DNA of 64,000 nucleotides from Panax quinquefolius (lineage: Eukaryota; Streptophyta; Magnoliopsida; Apiales; Araliaceae): assembly GCA_020205615.1 (NCBI GenBank), contig CM035168.1, positions 126,738,795 to 126,802,794 of the forward strand, read 5' to 3'. Within the stretch, counting starts at the first letter, position 1, and every line of letters begins with the position of its first letter. Positions 22,150 to 34,387 of this stretch are shown here, one piece after another. The position numbers and the translations under genes are program-made. Below the pieces are notes generated by a model. It was given only the letters and a program-made list of their open reading frames with translations. It was not told where the DNA came from and did not search any database.

Positions 22150-24829
22150 TGTAAGACCAGAAATTTTTTTAAATAAAAGGAATTTCCTTTATTTATTATT
22201 TTGAAATAGTAAGGGTTGATTTGATTAATGTGGATAGTTAGGGTAAAATCTGTAAATATTTCAAAATAAGCAAGTGGTTATAAAATATTCATTGTTGTCG
22301 GGGAATATTTATTTGGTCGTGGAATATTAAATGCTTCGGGGAATATTAAATGCATTGTAGCTTGACGATGAATATGGGCCCCATAACTTGAAAGCGATTG
22401 GATGAGAAAATGACAAATATAAGTTGGTTAAAAATAACGGCGTAGTTATTATGAATTAAGATTGTTGGAATACCCGGTGGTTAAAATACTGATGTCTGGC
22501 GTGTTCTTACAAGATGATTACGGCAGATTATTACGCAGTATTGTTGAATTATTGATCCTTACGTGAAGGCCTTTACTCAATAATTTTCACGATGAATTCT
22601 TATTCGATATTTTATTTTATTGATTCGATAATTCTTTGCGTTGATATTTTATATTATTGTTGTTCGATAATTGTCATTGCACATTATCTCCATTATCGGA
22701 TCAATAATTCATATTATTTAAATAATATTATTAGATAGCATTATTGGCAATGTCTAGAAAGTTCATCAAGGAGAGGTTTGGTCACCTAATTGCTGGCAGA
22801 AGAGAGAAATCCTTATTGAAAAGCCCCTCTTTCCAGGAGCGGCTACCGGTCATCGTAATTGTGATTACGTAATATTATTTGTGAATAATTAATTATTGAT
22901 TCATATGATAAAAAATATTTATTTTATGTGGATATAAATGATGGATTTATTTATGTGGTTATAAATGAAGAAATTAATGTTGAGGTGTTTTATCGGTATT
23001 TTATCAGTTGGAGGTATTAAAATCAAATAAGAGGTTTTGAGATATATTGCGGGGCTTATAATTTTAATCCGACCAGTTGGATTGTGGTAATTTTTGGGTA
23101 TGTTATACATACATAAGTTGAGTATATATGTCCACAAATTCGAGCAGATTAAAAATGCACGAATGATTTGTTGTGAATTTTAAGAGGTGTCGGATTCTAA
23201 ATTAGGTTTATAATTGATTTTGGTGGAAAATTCTAGAATTGAGTGGGCCCCACTTGTGGTTGGTGAAGAAATGTGCTGAATTTTATTTCAAATGTGGTGG
23301 GTGGGAATAGTAGCGAGGTAAAGCCATGAGTTCTTGGTCAAGTCTGCTAAAATTTTCCTATAAATAGAGGGCTAAGTTAGAATTGAAAATCACACGAAAC
23401 ATAAGTTTCTCTCTTTCTCTCTATATTATTGGCGTATTTTGTGAGTATTTAGATACTTTGAGAGTTGTTGTTCAAGGTACAAGTTTCATTCAAAGATCAC
23501 TTGAGCCTTTCCTTCCGGAAATTGATTCTTTGAGGTAAGGGATATTATTTTTTTAAGTAATGATATTATTTCTTGATATCATTATCTTTGAAATGTTGAT
23601 CTGAAGTTTTATCAAATTTGGAACTTTTTCATATGGGGTTACTTATTCATGAGTTTCTTATTCACGAGTTCTTATTCACGAGTTCTTATTCAGCTGATTC
23701 TTATTCACGAGTTACTTATTCACGAGTCTAGTACTATTCATGAAGCGTGAAAATGTTTTTTTTGTGGAATTTCTATCTTTTGATGTCGGAAGTTACTTAT
23801 TCACGATATCTAAGACTTATTCACGATATCTGAGACTATTCACGATATCTGACCTTTATTCATCGAAAAATAAAATTTCTTCTTTTTCAGTCAAAATATC
23901 TATTTTGGATACTAGCTTTGATTGTATCCGTGTTTTGATCATTCTTGAATTTTACACCACTATGATTATTTTGAGGTAGTTTTGAACATGAATAAAACAA
24001 AGTACGAATCCATAATCCTTAATCCTTGTCATTTTGCTTTCTTTGGATTCGTTTCTTTAAAAATATTTTCATCATCCTCGGTCTTAAATGATGATATTAT
24101 TGAATATCTTTGGCACAGTAGGCAAAGATGAATGATTCTCAAGAATATCTTTGGCTGTAGTGCAAAGATGAGCAGTGTTGAGATGAACACATGGTAGGTG
24201 ATTAATATCTTTGGCTGTAGTGCAAAGATGAGCAGTGTTGAGATGAACATGACCGATGATGAATATCTTTTGGCTGTAGTGCAAAGATGAATATTTGATT
24301 TGAGATGAATATTGATTAATGTTACGAGGATAAAATATTGATGATGGGTATTAAATTCATAGATTATAGTAGATTTCATTCTCTACGTAACTCTTACATG
24401 AATTATTATTTCATTGCGAATATTGATCTGAAACTTGTTGTCTATTGTATTCTATCGATTTTTCCTGTTGAAGACTAACGATAATTTGTTGTATATTATC
24501 TTAGTCATAATATTCTTTCTTGAGCTAGTTGAGCTCACCCTTTTCCTTTTGTTCCATTTTTTTCTCGGAGGCGAGAATATAGCGAGATCACGAAAGCCGG
24601 GGAATGGAATAAAGGTTCTAGAGAGAGAGTTGTTTAGTAGTCCTCACCATTTTGTAAATTAATGTATCGATAAATGTGATGAGGATTTATTTGAGTATAG
24701 ATATTGTCTAGAAGATAATATTTGTATTTAAACTCACATTTTTTTGTTGTAATAATAAAGTTGTAGTTGTTTACATACCATGTATTGACAACTCGGAATG
24801 GGTGATGTATACCTATTTTGGGGCGTCGC
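22150..24829 (+). repeat. 5' LTR of gypsy element 1
   Basis: 2.68 kb, TGTAAGACC to about GGGGCGTCGCG. Contains TATA box 23360-23367, TTATTCACGAGTTC array at about 23636-23731, an ATCTTTGGCTGTAGTGCAAA array at about 24102-24300, and long stretches identical to the 3' LTR. Confidence 0.92.
23360..23367 (+). promoter_or_regulatory. LTR promoter TATA box, element 1 5' LTR
   Basis: TATAAATA in the context TTTCCTATAAATAGAGGGCT, about 1.2 kb into the LTR. Transcription would start some 30 bp further on, which sets the U3/R border. Confidence 0.8.
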
Positions 24830-24832
24830 GGT

Positions 24833-24849
24833 TGGTTTCATAGCTTAGG
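24833..24849 (+). other. Primer-binding site, gypsy element 1
   Basis: TGGTTTCATAGCTTAGG lies 3 bp after the 5' LTR and resembles the tRNA-iMet complement TGGTATCAGAGC with changes. Element 2 has TGGTATCGAGCTTAG at the same place. Confidence 0.65.
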
Positions 24850-24989
24850 GATATGATCTCTGGCGGAGATCGGGGAATAGAACTAGGAGGGAGAGCGAGT
24901 AAATCCTTGTTAGTGTGTCTACCAAGCTTATTTGTTAGTTGGTCGGTATATAGGGATATTATGTGATATATTGATTTCCTTAATTAACC

Positions 24990-26110
24990 CTTATTTTATG
25001 ACGATATTTGAGAATGTCATTGAGAATATTATTAGTGGTGTAAATGAGACCGTGGAGATGCTCTGTCTTACCAGCGAGAGGAGAACGTCTGATAAATTTG
25101 GCAATGTTCCTCTGTGAACAACACCGAAAGCGAGATGATGAGCGAGGAATGTTTAGAAGCTTTTTGCAGTTCATGCAAAATCGACGAGGAGACTCGTGTT
25201 CAAAATACGGGAGAAATGATAGCAATTCACGGGTTGTCACAACCAAGCGATTCAAAGAGTTGGGACCACGAGAATTTAAGGGAAAACCAGATCCGATCAT
25301 GGCGGAAACATGGGTCAAGCAAATTACCAAGATATTGATGTCTTGGGATGCGGCGGAGAACGAAGGTTCCATTCGCCACCTTATGTTCCGTGGCGAAGGC
25401 AGACCATCTTGGTGGGGAGATGCGTGAAGCGTCTTCATCCGGCACTCAAAGATGTCTTGGGAGACGTTTGAGAGACTATTTAATGACAAATACTTTCACG
25501 AAAGTGTTCGTCGTATGAAGGAAGTGGAGTTCATCGAGTTAGAGCGAAAACAACATGGCGGTGTCTCGATGCGAGGCAAAGTTTGCAGAGTTATCGAGTT
25601 TCAGACCTCATTTGGTGGAGAATGAGGAGCGTATGACGCGGATGTTTCTTAGAGGTTTGAAACCCGTACGTCAAGATCTCATTTCTCATAAACTTCTCTT
25701 TATTCGGATGTTGTAAATGAGGGCTCAATTATTAGGCGAGATAACGAATACAGTCAACTGAGGACCATAACCGAGGATCGTACCGGAGATAGCGATCAGC
25801 AGAATAATGATAACTGCGGAGAGAAAGAAAAGACGGATGAAATGGTAACCACTGGTGGTAATCATGGTTATGAAAATGCGGAAGAAGCGAGTCGAGTAGA
25901 TTTAAAAAGAGGAGATTTAACAACGACTATGTGAAGACGGCGGTCTTAAAAGAATCGGGTTCTAGGGAGGAGAAGCGACCACCGGTCATATCTACAAATC
26001 ACTGGAAAAGAGGGACATATCGATCAAAGCGCCCACAACGATTCAAGGTATGCTTATAGTTGTGGAAAGGAAGGACATATCGCTAGAGATTGACGGCAGA
26101 AGCGAAACCT
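24990..26110 (+). pseudogene. Gypsy element 1 gag
   Basis: Nucleocapsid precursor. Visible blocks are FKELGPREFKGKPDPIMAET and WVKQITKI (25227-25330), the conserved gag core, then a basic region. Near 25985-26093 are the remains of two CCHC knuckles, the second reading YSCGKEGHIARD before a stop. Frame changes occur about every 100-200 bp. Confidence 0.8.
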
Positions 26111-26229
26111 AGTTCAATGAGGGACGGTGACTCAAAAGATCGTCGAGAAAAGTCAAAGTCAACGATTAAGGAAGAAGCGTTTGTTTTGGTGGTCATAATG
26201 CGAGGAACCCAAACGAGGTGATCACGGGT

Positions 26230-26570
26230 AAAATTTATTTATAAATTCTTTGAAGTTTATACCTTACTTGATCATGGTCTTTACCCATTCATTTATCTCT
26301 CCCGCCTTGTGCTCAACGTTTAAACTTGACTTCCGGAGAAATTAGACTTTGACCTATCTGTGGAAACTCAGTTAGGAGAAACTTTCATCACATCCTTTGT
26401 TTATAAATCTTGTTTGATTCAAGTTGGCACCATCACTTACCCATTGACCTTATCTCTTTAAAGATACTTGCTTTTGATGTGATTTTAGGGATTGATTGGT
26501 TAACTACTCATCATGCCAAAATTGATTGTTTTCGTAAGGTTGTTAGTTTTCATATTCTAACCTTGACTTT
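26230..26570 (+). pseudogene. Gypsy element 1 protease
   Basis: An aspartic protease region, with VYTLLDHGLYPF where D-[ST]-G is expected, so the catalytic triplet reads DHG. It ends with FDVILGIDWLTTHHAKIDC, the conserved ILGxDWL motif. The altered triplet and frameshifts make it inactive as read. Confidence 0.7.
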
Positions 26571-26699
26571 GTTATTTAATTCAAACAACTAAACCATTAA
26601 AATCAATCATCATCATATCTAATCATAAAGCTATTCGTTTATTGAAAAAGCGGATGTCAAGCTTTCTTAGCCCATGTTATGGATTTGAATAAAGACACG

Positions 26700-27500
26700 T
26701 CAAATTTGAATAATATTCTGTTGTTATTGACTTTCCGACGTATTTCTGAAGAACTTCCCGGTCTACCCCCGAGCGTGAAGTTGAATTCTTTATTGATCTT
26801 GAACACGGTACAAAGCCCATTTCAAAAACCCCATATCGAATGGCTCTATTGAACTTCGGGAGTTAAAGGTCCAACTACGAGGAATTGTTGGACATCGGTT
26901 TCATTAAATCTAGTACATCTCCTTGGGGTGCTCTGTTTTATTTGTAAAAAAGAAAGGCGGGAGTATGCGACTTTTGTATTGACTATCGGGAATTGAACCA
27001 TGTCACCATCAAGAATAGGTATCCTCTACCTCGCATTGATGATTTGTTTGACCCGATTCTGAAAGGCACAATTCTTTTCAAAAATCGATCTTCGATTCGG
27101 ATATCATCGGTGAAGATTAGAGGCGAGGATATTCAAAGACGCGCCTTGAGAACTTCGGTATGGGCATTATGAATTTTAGTCATGTCTTTCGGACTAACTA
27201 ATGCTCCTGCTGGCTTTCATGGATATGATGAACCGAGTATTCAAGGAATATTTGGATCGATTCGTTGTTGTCTTTATTGATGACATCCTTATATATTCCA
27301 AAAGTCGTGAAGATCATGAGCACCATTTAATTTGGTACTCCAAAGGCTTCGTGAAAACAAACTATATGCCAAATTGAAGAAATGCGAGTTCGGCGAGGAA
27401 GTAGCATTTCTTGGGCATGTGGTGTCAAAACATGGAGTATCTGTTGATCCGTGAAGATTGAAGCAATCAAAGTTAGAACAACCGAAGTCGGTGGTTGAAA
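26700..27500 (+). pseudogene. Gypsy element 1 reverse transcriptase
   Basis: Blocks such as [15 protein letters not shown] residues, FVKKKGGSM, the motif leading to [19 protein letters not shown], and the catalytic FIDD at 27273-27284 are readable in turn across frames. After [16 protein letters not shown] is typical of plant chromoviruses. Five or more frameshifts disrupt it. Confidence 0.85.
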
Positions 27501-27639
27501 TGACGTAGCTTTTTGGGCTAATTTGGTTATTATCGGAGATTCGTGGAAGGTTTTCTCGAATCATTTACTCCATTAACTTCGGCTAACTCGGAAGGATACA
27601 AAATTCGTTTGGAGTGAAGAATGCGAGAAGAGTTTCAAG

Positions 27640-28070
27640 AGCTTAAGAGGAGACTTATTTTAAGACCGTTTCTAACAATACCATCTGGTTCGGATGGATT
27701 TATTATCTCTGAATGATGCTTGTGCAAAGGGTTAGGATGTGTTCTCATGCAACGTGGGAAAGTCATAGCTATGCCTCGCGACAACTTAAAGAGTATGAGA
27801 GGAATTATCCTACTCGTGATCTAGAGTTAGCGCAGCAATGTTTTCACGCTTAAAGATATGGAGGCACTATCTATATGGGGAGAAAGTGGAGATATATTCG
27901 GACCATAAAAGCCTTAAATATTTCTTCACAAAAAAGAACTCAACATGCGGCGGCGACGTTGGCTCGAACTATTGAAGACTACGACCACACTATTCAATAC
28001 CATCACGGAAAAGCGAGCGTGGTAGGTGGCGCGTTGAGTAGAAGATCATATCTTGAGGAGCGAGTGCGAT
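27640..28070 (+). pseudogene. Gypsy element 1 RNase H
   Basis: Readable pieces include [29 protein letters not shown] and [13 protein letters not shown] (about 27740-27940), then DYDHTIQYHHGKAS near 28000. These are the catalytic blocks of the gypsy RNase H. Confidence 0.85.
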
Positions 28071-28129
28071 GATGTCAAGTATACGCGTAGAGCCAACTTT
28101 AATAGAAAAAGTTAAGGTTGCTTTCGAGC

Positions 28130-29110
28130 CACCGCAGGCGGAGCTTATGCGTATGAAGAAGAAAATACAAGAAGGAGCTATTCCTAAGCGAGAATTGATG
28201 AAGAAGGAATACTTGAGTCCACTCTAGACTTTGTGTTCTAACGACTACGATTTGAAGTACAAGATTATGATGGAGGCACACAATACACCATTTGCAATCC
28301 ATCACGGAAGTACTAAAATGTATCGTGATCTTGACATACATTTTGGTGGAACAATATGAAGAGAGAGATTGCAAAGTTTATCTCAATGTGTTTAACTTGT
28401 CGGCGTGTAAAGGCGGAGCATCTAGTACCTAAGGGTCCGTTGCAACCACTTGAGATTAGGAATGGAAGTGGGAACACATTACCATGGATTTCGTTACGGG
28501 TCTTCCTACGGTTTCTCAAGGCATCAATCTTATTTGGGTTTTGTTGATAGATTAACCAAATCGCTCATTTCTTTTGCCGTCGGGAGACTTATTCCTTGAA
28601 CGTCTTTTAGTATATACGTAAATGAGATTGTGAGGTTGCATGGCATGCTCAGTATCCATAGTTTGGATTGTGACCCAAGATTCACTTCAAGATTTTGGGT
28701 TAGCTTGCAAAAAGCTATGGGCACGGATTTGCGATTTAGTTCGGCATACCATCCCCAAAGCAGACGGACAATCGAGAGGACTATTCAAACTCTTGAAGAT
28801 TTATTAAGACTACGTGTCCTAGACTTCAAGGCGGTTAGGATAAGTATTTACCATTGGTGGAATTCTCCTACAACAACAGTTATCGAGCAAGTATAGGTGT
28901 GGCTCCATTCAGAGCATTATTAGAGACGCGAAAATGTCGTTCTCCGATATGTTGGGATGAGGTGGGTGAAAACAACATTGTTGGGACCCGAAAGTTAAGA
29001 CGATATGACTCACCAAGAAAAGATCCAAATGATTCGACAACGATACTAAAGCAAGACAAGATCGACATAAAAAGAGTTATGCGGATCTTCATCGAAAGGA
29101 CGTGGAATTT
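28130..29110 (+). pseudogene. Gypsy element 1 integrase
   Basis: The zinc-binding HHCC domain is recognisable (MEAHNTPFAIHHGSTKMY, then CLTCRRVKAEH at 28387-28420), followed by a core with RLHGMLSIHSLDCDPRFTS (28633-28690) holding the second catalytic Asp. The end of the core is near [16 protein letters not shown] (28860-28905). Confidence 0.85.
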
Positions 29111-29575
29111 AATGTAGGGGATCATGTATTGTTGTTGAGTTGCTCCGTGGAAGGAGTTACAAGTTTTTGGGAAGAGAGAAAGCTCGATCCACGATTTATT
29201 GGTCCATTTCAAATTCTTGACCGAGTAGGAAATGTAGCTATAGACTTGCGTTACCTCCAAGTATGTCTCGTGTTCATAATGTGTTTCACATATCTCGTAC
29301 TTAGTAAATATGTGAAAGACCGAACCACGTTATAGAGTTAGAAGGCGGACGACGAAGTGGCAGAAGACCTAATTATGAGGAGGGTACACTGTCAAGATTT
29401 TGGATAGGAAGGAGCGTATCTACGCTATGAAAGGTCATACCACAAGTTAAAGTTTTGTGGAGGAATCATGCTATAGAGGAAATGACACAGGAATTGGAAA
29501 TGGAAATGAAAGCGAGGTATCCTCACCTTTTCAAACACAGTGCACGTACGTCAATTTCGAGGATGAAATTTCATA
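29110..29575 (+). pseudogene. Gypsy element 1 integrase C-terminus with chromodomain-like module
   Basis: The GPY-type block (KLDPRFIGPFQILDRVGNVA, about 29180-29240) is followed by VKVLWRNHAIEEMTQELEME and RYPHLF (29446-29535). In chromoviruses this module tethers integrase to histone marks; here the frame is broken between the two parts. Confidence 0.75.
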
Positions 29576-29586
29576 AGAAGGGAGGT

Positions 29587-32287
29587 TGTAAGACCCGAAA
29601 TTTTTTAAATAAAAAGGAATTTCCTTTATTTATTATTTTGAAATAGTAAGGGTTGATTTGATTAATGTGGATAGTTAGGGGTAAAATACGCAAATATTTC
29701 AAAATAAGCAAGTGGTTATAAAATATTCATTGTTGTCGGGGAATATTCGTTTGGTCGTGGAATATTAAATGCTTTGGGGAATATTAAATGACGGCCCAGC
29801 CATGACCATGTGTGGGCCCCATAACGAAAAGCGATTGGATGAGAAAAATGACAAATATAAGTTGGTTAAAAATAACAGGCGTAGTTATTACGAATTAAGA
29901 TCATTGGAATACAAATTGGTTAAAATACAAGAATGTCTGCGTGGTGGTTGCGATGAAGACACTCAGATATTGCAAGTATTGTTGAATTATTGATCCTTAC
30001 GTAAGAAGGCCTTTACTCAATAATTTTCACGCGATGAATTCTTTGTTGATATTTTATTTTATTGATTCAATAATTCTTTGCGTTGATATTTTATATTATT
30101 GTTGTTCAATAATTGTCACCGCACATTATCTCCATTATCGGATCAATAATTCATATTATTTAAATAATATTATTAGATAGCATTATTGGCAATATCTAGA
30201 AAGTTACATCGAGGAGAGGTTTGGTCACCTAATTGCGGCGCCCAGAAGTAAGGAGAAATCCTTATTGGAAAGCCCCCTCTTTCTGGGAGCTACTGGTCAT
30301 TATAATTGTGATTCTCGTAATATTATTTGTGAATAATTAATTATTGATTCATATGATAAAAAATATTTATTTTATGTGGATATAAATGATGGATTTATTT
30401 ATGTGGTTATAAATGAAGAAATTAATGTTGAGGTGTTTTATCGGTATTTTATCGGATTGGAGGTATTAAAAATCAAATAAGGGTTTTGAGATATATTGCG
30501 GGGTTATAATTTTAATCAAATAGTTGGATTGTGGTAATTTTTGGGTATGTTATACATACATAAGTTGAGTATATGTCCACAAATTTTGAACCGAATTAAA
30601 AATGCACGAATGATTTGTTGTGAATTTTAAGAGGTGTCGGATTCGGAAATTAGGTTTATAATTGATTTTGGTGGAAAATTCTAGAATTGAGTGGGCCCCA
30701 CTTGTGGTTGGTGAAGAAATGTGCTGAATTTTATTTCAAATGTGGTGGGTGGGAATAGTAGAAGTAAAAGCCATCGGGTTGTGGTCAAGTCTGCTAAAAT
30801 TTTCCTATAAATAGAGGGCTAAGTTAGAATTGAAAATCACACCGTAAACATAAGTTTTCTCTTTCTCTCTCTATATTATTGGCGTATTTTGTGAGTATTT
30901 AGATACTTTGAGAGTTCTTTATTCAAGTCAAGTTTCATTCAAAGATCACTTGACCTTTCCTTCCCAAGAAATCTTGATTCTTTGAGGTAGGGATATTATT
31001 TTTTCAGTAATGATATTATTTCTTGATATCATTATCTTTGAAATGTTGATCTGAAGTTTTTATCAAATTTGGAACTTTTTCATGTCTGGGGTTACTATTC
31101 ATGAGTTTCTTATTCACGAGTTCTTATTCACGAGTTCTTATTCATGAGTTCTTATTCACGAGTTCTTATTCACGAGTACTATTCATGAAGCGTGAAAATG
31201 TTTTTTTTGTGGAATTTCTATCTTTTGGTGTGAGTTACTTATTCACATATATCTGGCCTTATTATTCACGATATCTGACCTTATTCACGATATCAGACTA
31301 TTCATCGAAAAATAAAATTTCTTCTTTTCGTCCAAAATATCTATTTTGGATACTAGCTTCTGATCAGATCCAGTGTTTTGATCATTCTTGAATTTTACAC
31401 CACTATGATTATTTTGAGGTAGTTTTAAACATGAATAAAACAAAGTACGAATCCATAATCCTTAATCCTTGTCATTTTGCTTCCTTTGGATTCGTTTCTT
31501 TTAAAATATTTTTCATCATCCTCGGTCTTAAATGATGATATTATTGAATATCTTTGGCACAGGCAAAGATGAATGATTTATGAAGAATATCTTTGGCTTT
31601 CGTAGTGCAAAAGATGAGCAGTGTTGAGATGAACATGACCGAAGTGATTAATATCTTTGGCTGTAGTGCAAAGATGAGCAGTGTTTAAATGAACATGAAT
31701 TAATGATGAATATCTTTGGCAGTAGTCAAAAGATGAATATTTGATTCGGATGTATATTGATTGATGTTACGGGGATAAAAGATGAGCGATGAACTTTTAA
31801 ATTCATACATAGAAGATAGTAGTTTGCATTCTCTACTTAACTCTTCTAATGAATTATTATTTCATTGCGAATATTGATTTAAAATTTGTTATCTATTGTA
31901 TTCTATTAGATTTTTCCTGTTGAAGACTAACGATAATTTGTTGTATATTATCTTAGTCATAATATTCTTTCTTGAAAGCTAGTTGAGCTCACCCTTTTCC
32001 TTTTTTGTTCCATTTTTTCTCGGGAGGCGAGAATATAGCGAATGACGAGTCGGGGAATGGAATAAAGGTTCTAGAGAGAGTTGTTTAGTAGTCCTCACCA
32101 TTTTTGTAAATTAATGTATCAATAAATGTGATGAGAATTTATTTGAGTATAGATATTATCAGAAGATAATATTTGTATTTAAACTCACGATTTATTGTTG
32201 TAATAATAATAAAGTTGTAGTTGTTTTCATCATCTATGTATTGATAACTCGGAATGGGTGATGATATACCTATTTTGAAAGGCCACA
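29587..32287 (+). repeat. 3' LTR of gypsy element 1
   Basis: 2.70 kb, directly after the purine tract AAGAAGGGAGG. Contains TATA box 30806-30813 and the same internal arrays at about 31096-31183 and 31545-31745. The end has drifted to GGCCACA. Confidence 0.92.
30806..30813 (+). promoter_or_regulatory. LTR promoter TATA box, element 1 3' LTR
   Basis: Same TATAAATAGAGGGC context as in the 5' LTR; could drive transcription outward into MULE sequence. Confidence 0.75.
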
Positions 32288-32510
32288 TATACTTTTACTA
32301 AATATTAGTATAACATATCAAATTTTACTAAATATTTAGTATTATATTTTACTAAAATACTGAATTTACTAAAATATACTAAATATACTAAATATACTAA
32401 TTTATTACTTTTAACTTTTTACTAAATATACTAATTTATTTAGTATTTTACTAATTGATATGTTATACTACTAATTGATATATTAAAATACTAATTACTA
32501 AAATATTAAA
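32288..32510. repeat. (ATACTAAA)n-like tract in the MULE, right of the gypsy insertion
   Basis: Continuation of the tract at 21988-22149, with ACTAAATATACTAAATATAC units. Confidence 0.8.
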
Positions 32511-32517
32511 TATATTC

Positions 32518-33062
32518 ATTTTCTCTCTCTAAACCCAATCATATCAGATCTATTTTCTCTCTCTCTAAGGTTTTATCTATCTAAACCCATATCAGATCTA
32601 AGGTTTGTTACGGAAGGAATCGGCGGTGGGGAAGGAGAAAGAAAGGGCTAGCAGTCGTTCGGCGATGGGCGGAAGGCTCCGAAACTCGTCTTTCTCATCT
32701 TCACGTTCGGTAAGTGGGGGATTTGGTTTGTTTTGGATCTGGTGTGGAGGGTTGCTATGGGTTCATGTTGACTGATTTCCTTGCCAATTGCGAGATGGGT
32801 TTATATGTTTGCTAAGTTTTTTTTTTCTCAGATCTTGACTTGATTTCGTCGGAATCTGGATTTATTTTTATATTTGTTTCGGTTGATTAATGTTTTAATT
32901 TTCTATCAACTGATGCTTTTTTGTTCATTGACTTGATTTCACCGATTGACTTGATTTTTATATTCCTCAGATCTTGACTTGATTTCGGTTGTTGGTGGTG
33001 TTGATATCCCTAGTGGTGATATTAGATGGTGGTGGTGGACTGGTGTTGGTGGTGGTGATTAG
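32518..33062 (+). pseudogene. Putative captured 5' gene end inside the MULE
   Basis: The sequence looks like the beginning of a plant gene and unlike its AT-rich surroundings. A CT-rich leader (TTTTCTCTCTCTCTAAGG) is followed by a more GC-rich exon with ATG at 32665, encoding MGGRLRNSSFSSSRS. A GTAAGTGG splice donor follows at about 32710, then T-rich intron-like DNA with TTCCTCAG near 32970. It ends in a GGTGGTGGT stretch. The gene of origin is not recognised. Confidence 0.45.
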
Positions 33063-33229
33063 GGGGTTCACATGGTAAATACAATTATTAATAAATAAAA
33101 CTTATTAATAAAATACACATAATAAATAAATTATCAAATATATATAAAATATTATTTTTATACAAATCAGATAGTACAATAGTATTTTTTGTTTTAATTA
33201 TTTGACACGTCAGCAAAATATGTCCAACT

Positions 33230-33382
33230 GTCAATCCCGTTTGTCTATTTGGCACAACTGTTAATGGCAGGGGCACGAATGACCCAAAAATTATAACGTT
33301 AAGGATATTTTTGGACAATAAAAAATATAGAATGCTCGGTAGATATGGGAAAAATGTCAGGGGCATTTTTGGACCTTATCCC
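33230..33382 (-). repeat. MULE terminal inverted repeat, right
   Basis: Inverted partner of the left end, finishing TTATCCC beside the AATTTATAAA duplication. Confidence 0.85.
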
Positions 33383-33392
33383 AATTTATAAA

Positions 33393-34387
33393 TCTATAAT
33401 CTTTGTTGCCCGTGGGCGGGGCGGGCGTCTACGGATTGGGCCTTAACGGGTCGGGTAAAATACGTTCAGATTTTTATGGACTGAAAATATGAAATCAAAA
33501 ATTCATTTTTTAACGGGCGAGTTTTGATCGATTTTATCAAGTCTACGTACTGTATTCGACTTCAAGTGTTGTATTCATTAAATTTATAGTCATATTATCT
33601 TATCGCATAAAATAATAGTGTTCAAAATAAAATTAATTCACGAGTCCCATTTGTTCAATTCGTTTCACTATCCTGGCTTACTTTTGAAATGAATGACTAA
33701 GTTGATGGAGGTGTTTTTTATTATATCTAGATAATATTATACTATATCATATCATCGTGTATTTAATTTAGAATTTATGTGAATATTTTAGAATGAATTC
33801 ACATTCATAAAATATCTTAAATTAAGATTCTAGAACATGATGTGATAAATTATTAGAGCTTTTAAGTTGTTACATGTAAACTATAAATAATGTTAATTTT
33901 CAAACTTGATTAATATGTTTAAAAAATTGAGTTTGATCATAGTAATTTACATGTATGCATTGACTCTTTTATTATTAAAATTAATAGTTAGCCCAACGGA
34001 GGGTTATTAATTGAAACAATTAAAAATTAAGAAAAGTTACATAATGTTACATTTAATAAATAAATATTTTAATTTTACCCAACGGATCAAAAAAATATAA
34101 TTAGTATTTATTAAATGGAATTTTATTGCATAAGTAACATGTTTATTTCGTTTCTGACCAACGATGATGCGTGGATAAATGTGTTGTGCATTATTTTATG
34201 GGGATGTTATTAGCATAATATTAATTGGATCAGCGAAAGATTGATAATTATGCACCAACGTCTCATTAAAATCTATTTTTGGGTATTGTAAATAGATTTT
34301 ATGTAGCTAATTAACTCCCTACAGTTGGTTTTATCATGATTAATTATTAATTATTGTTGTACATTATGAATTTCTTTTAGTTTTTAT
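33393..34387. other. AT-rich interval with a short GC-rich tract, unassigned
   Basis: Near 33415-33470 lies GTGGGCGGGGCGGGCGTC followed by an ACGGGTCGGGT motif, a pattern often seen near hAT-type ends, but no inverted partner is found. The remainder is AT-rich with no coding potential. A 5' LTR or leader for the adjoining copia relic would be expected here but could not be identified. Confidence 0.4.

Larger units (their letters stand above)
22150..32287 (+). mobile_element. Ty3/gypsy chromovirus element 1 (Tekay/Del-like), complete but degraded
   Basis: 10.1 kb: 5' LTR 22150-24829, PBS at 24833, gag, protease, RT, RNase H, integrase, C-terminal chromodomain-like region, PPT (about 29573-29586) and 3' LTR 29587-32287. 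Integrase after RNase H defines Ty3/gypsy; the RYPHLF-type C-terminal block after VKVLWRNH places it among plant chromoviruses. All ORFs carry many frameshifts. It is inserted in the ATACTAAA tract of the MULE; no clean 5-bp target duplication can be read. Confidence 0.9.
21803..33382. mobile_element. Mutator-like element (MULE) with gypsy insertion; Pack-MULE candidate
   Basis: The two ends are inverted copies of about 150 bp. The left begins GGGCATAAGGTCCAAAAATG; the complement of the right end begins GGGATAAGGTCCAAAAATG. Similarity continues past TTTTTGGGTCATTCGTGCCC. Both are flanked by a perfect 10-bp direct duplication AATTTATAAA (21793-21802 and 33383-33392). Long inverted ends with a 9-11 bp target duplication are the hallmark of Mutator elements. 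Without the gypsy insertion the element is about 1.4 kb and has no transposase, so it is non-autonomous. Confidence 0.85.

Noticed and set aside
24980..25489. 169-codon minus-strand ORF
   Set aside because: It is the complement of the element 1 gag core; the plus frames carry the conserved gag motifs.
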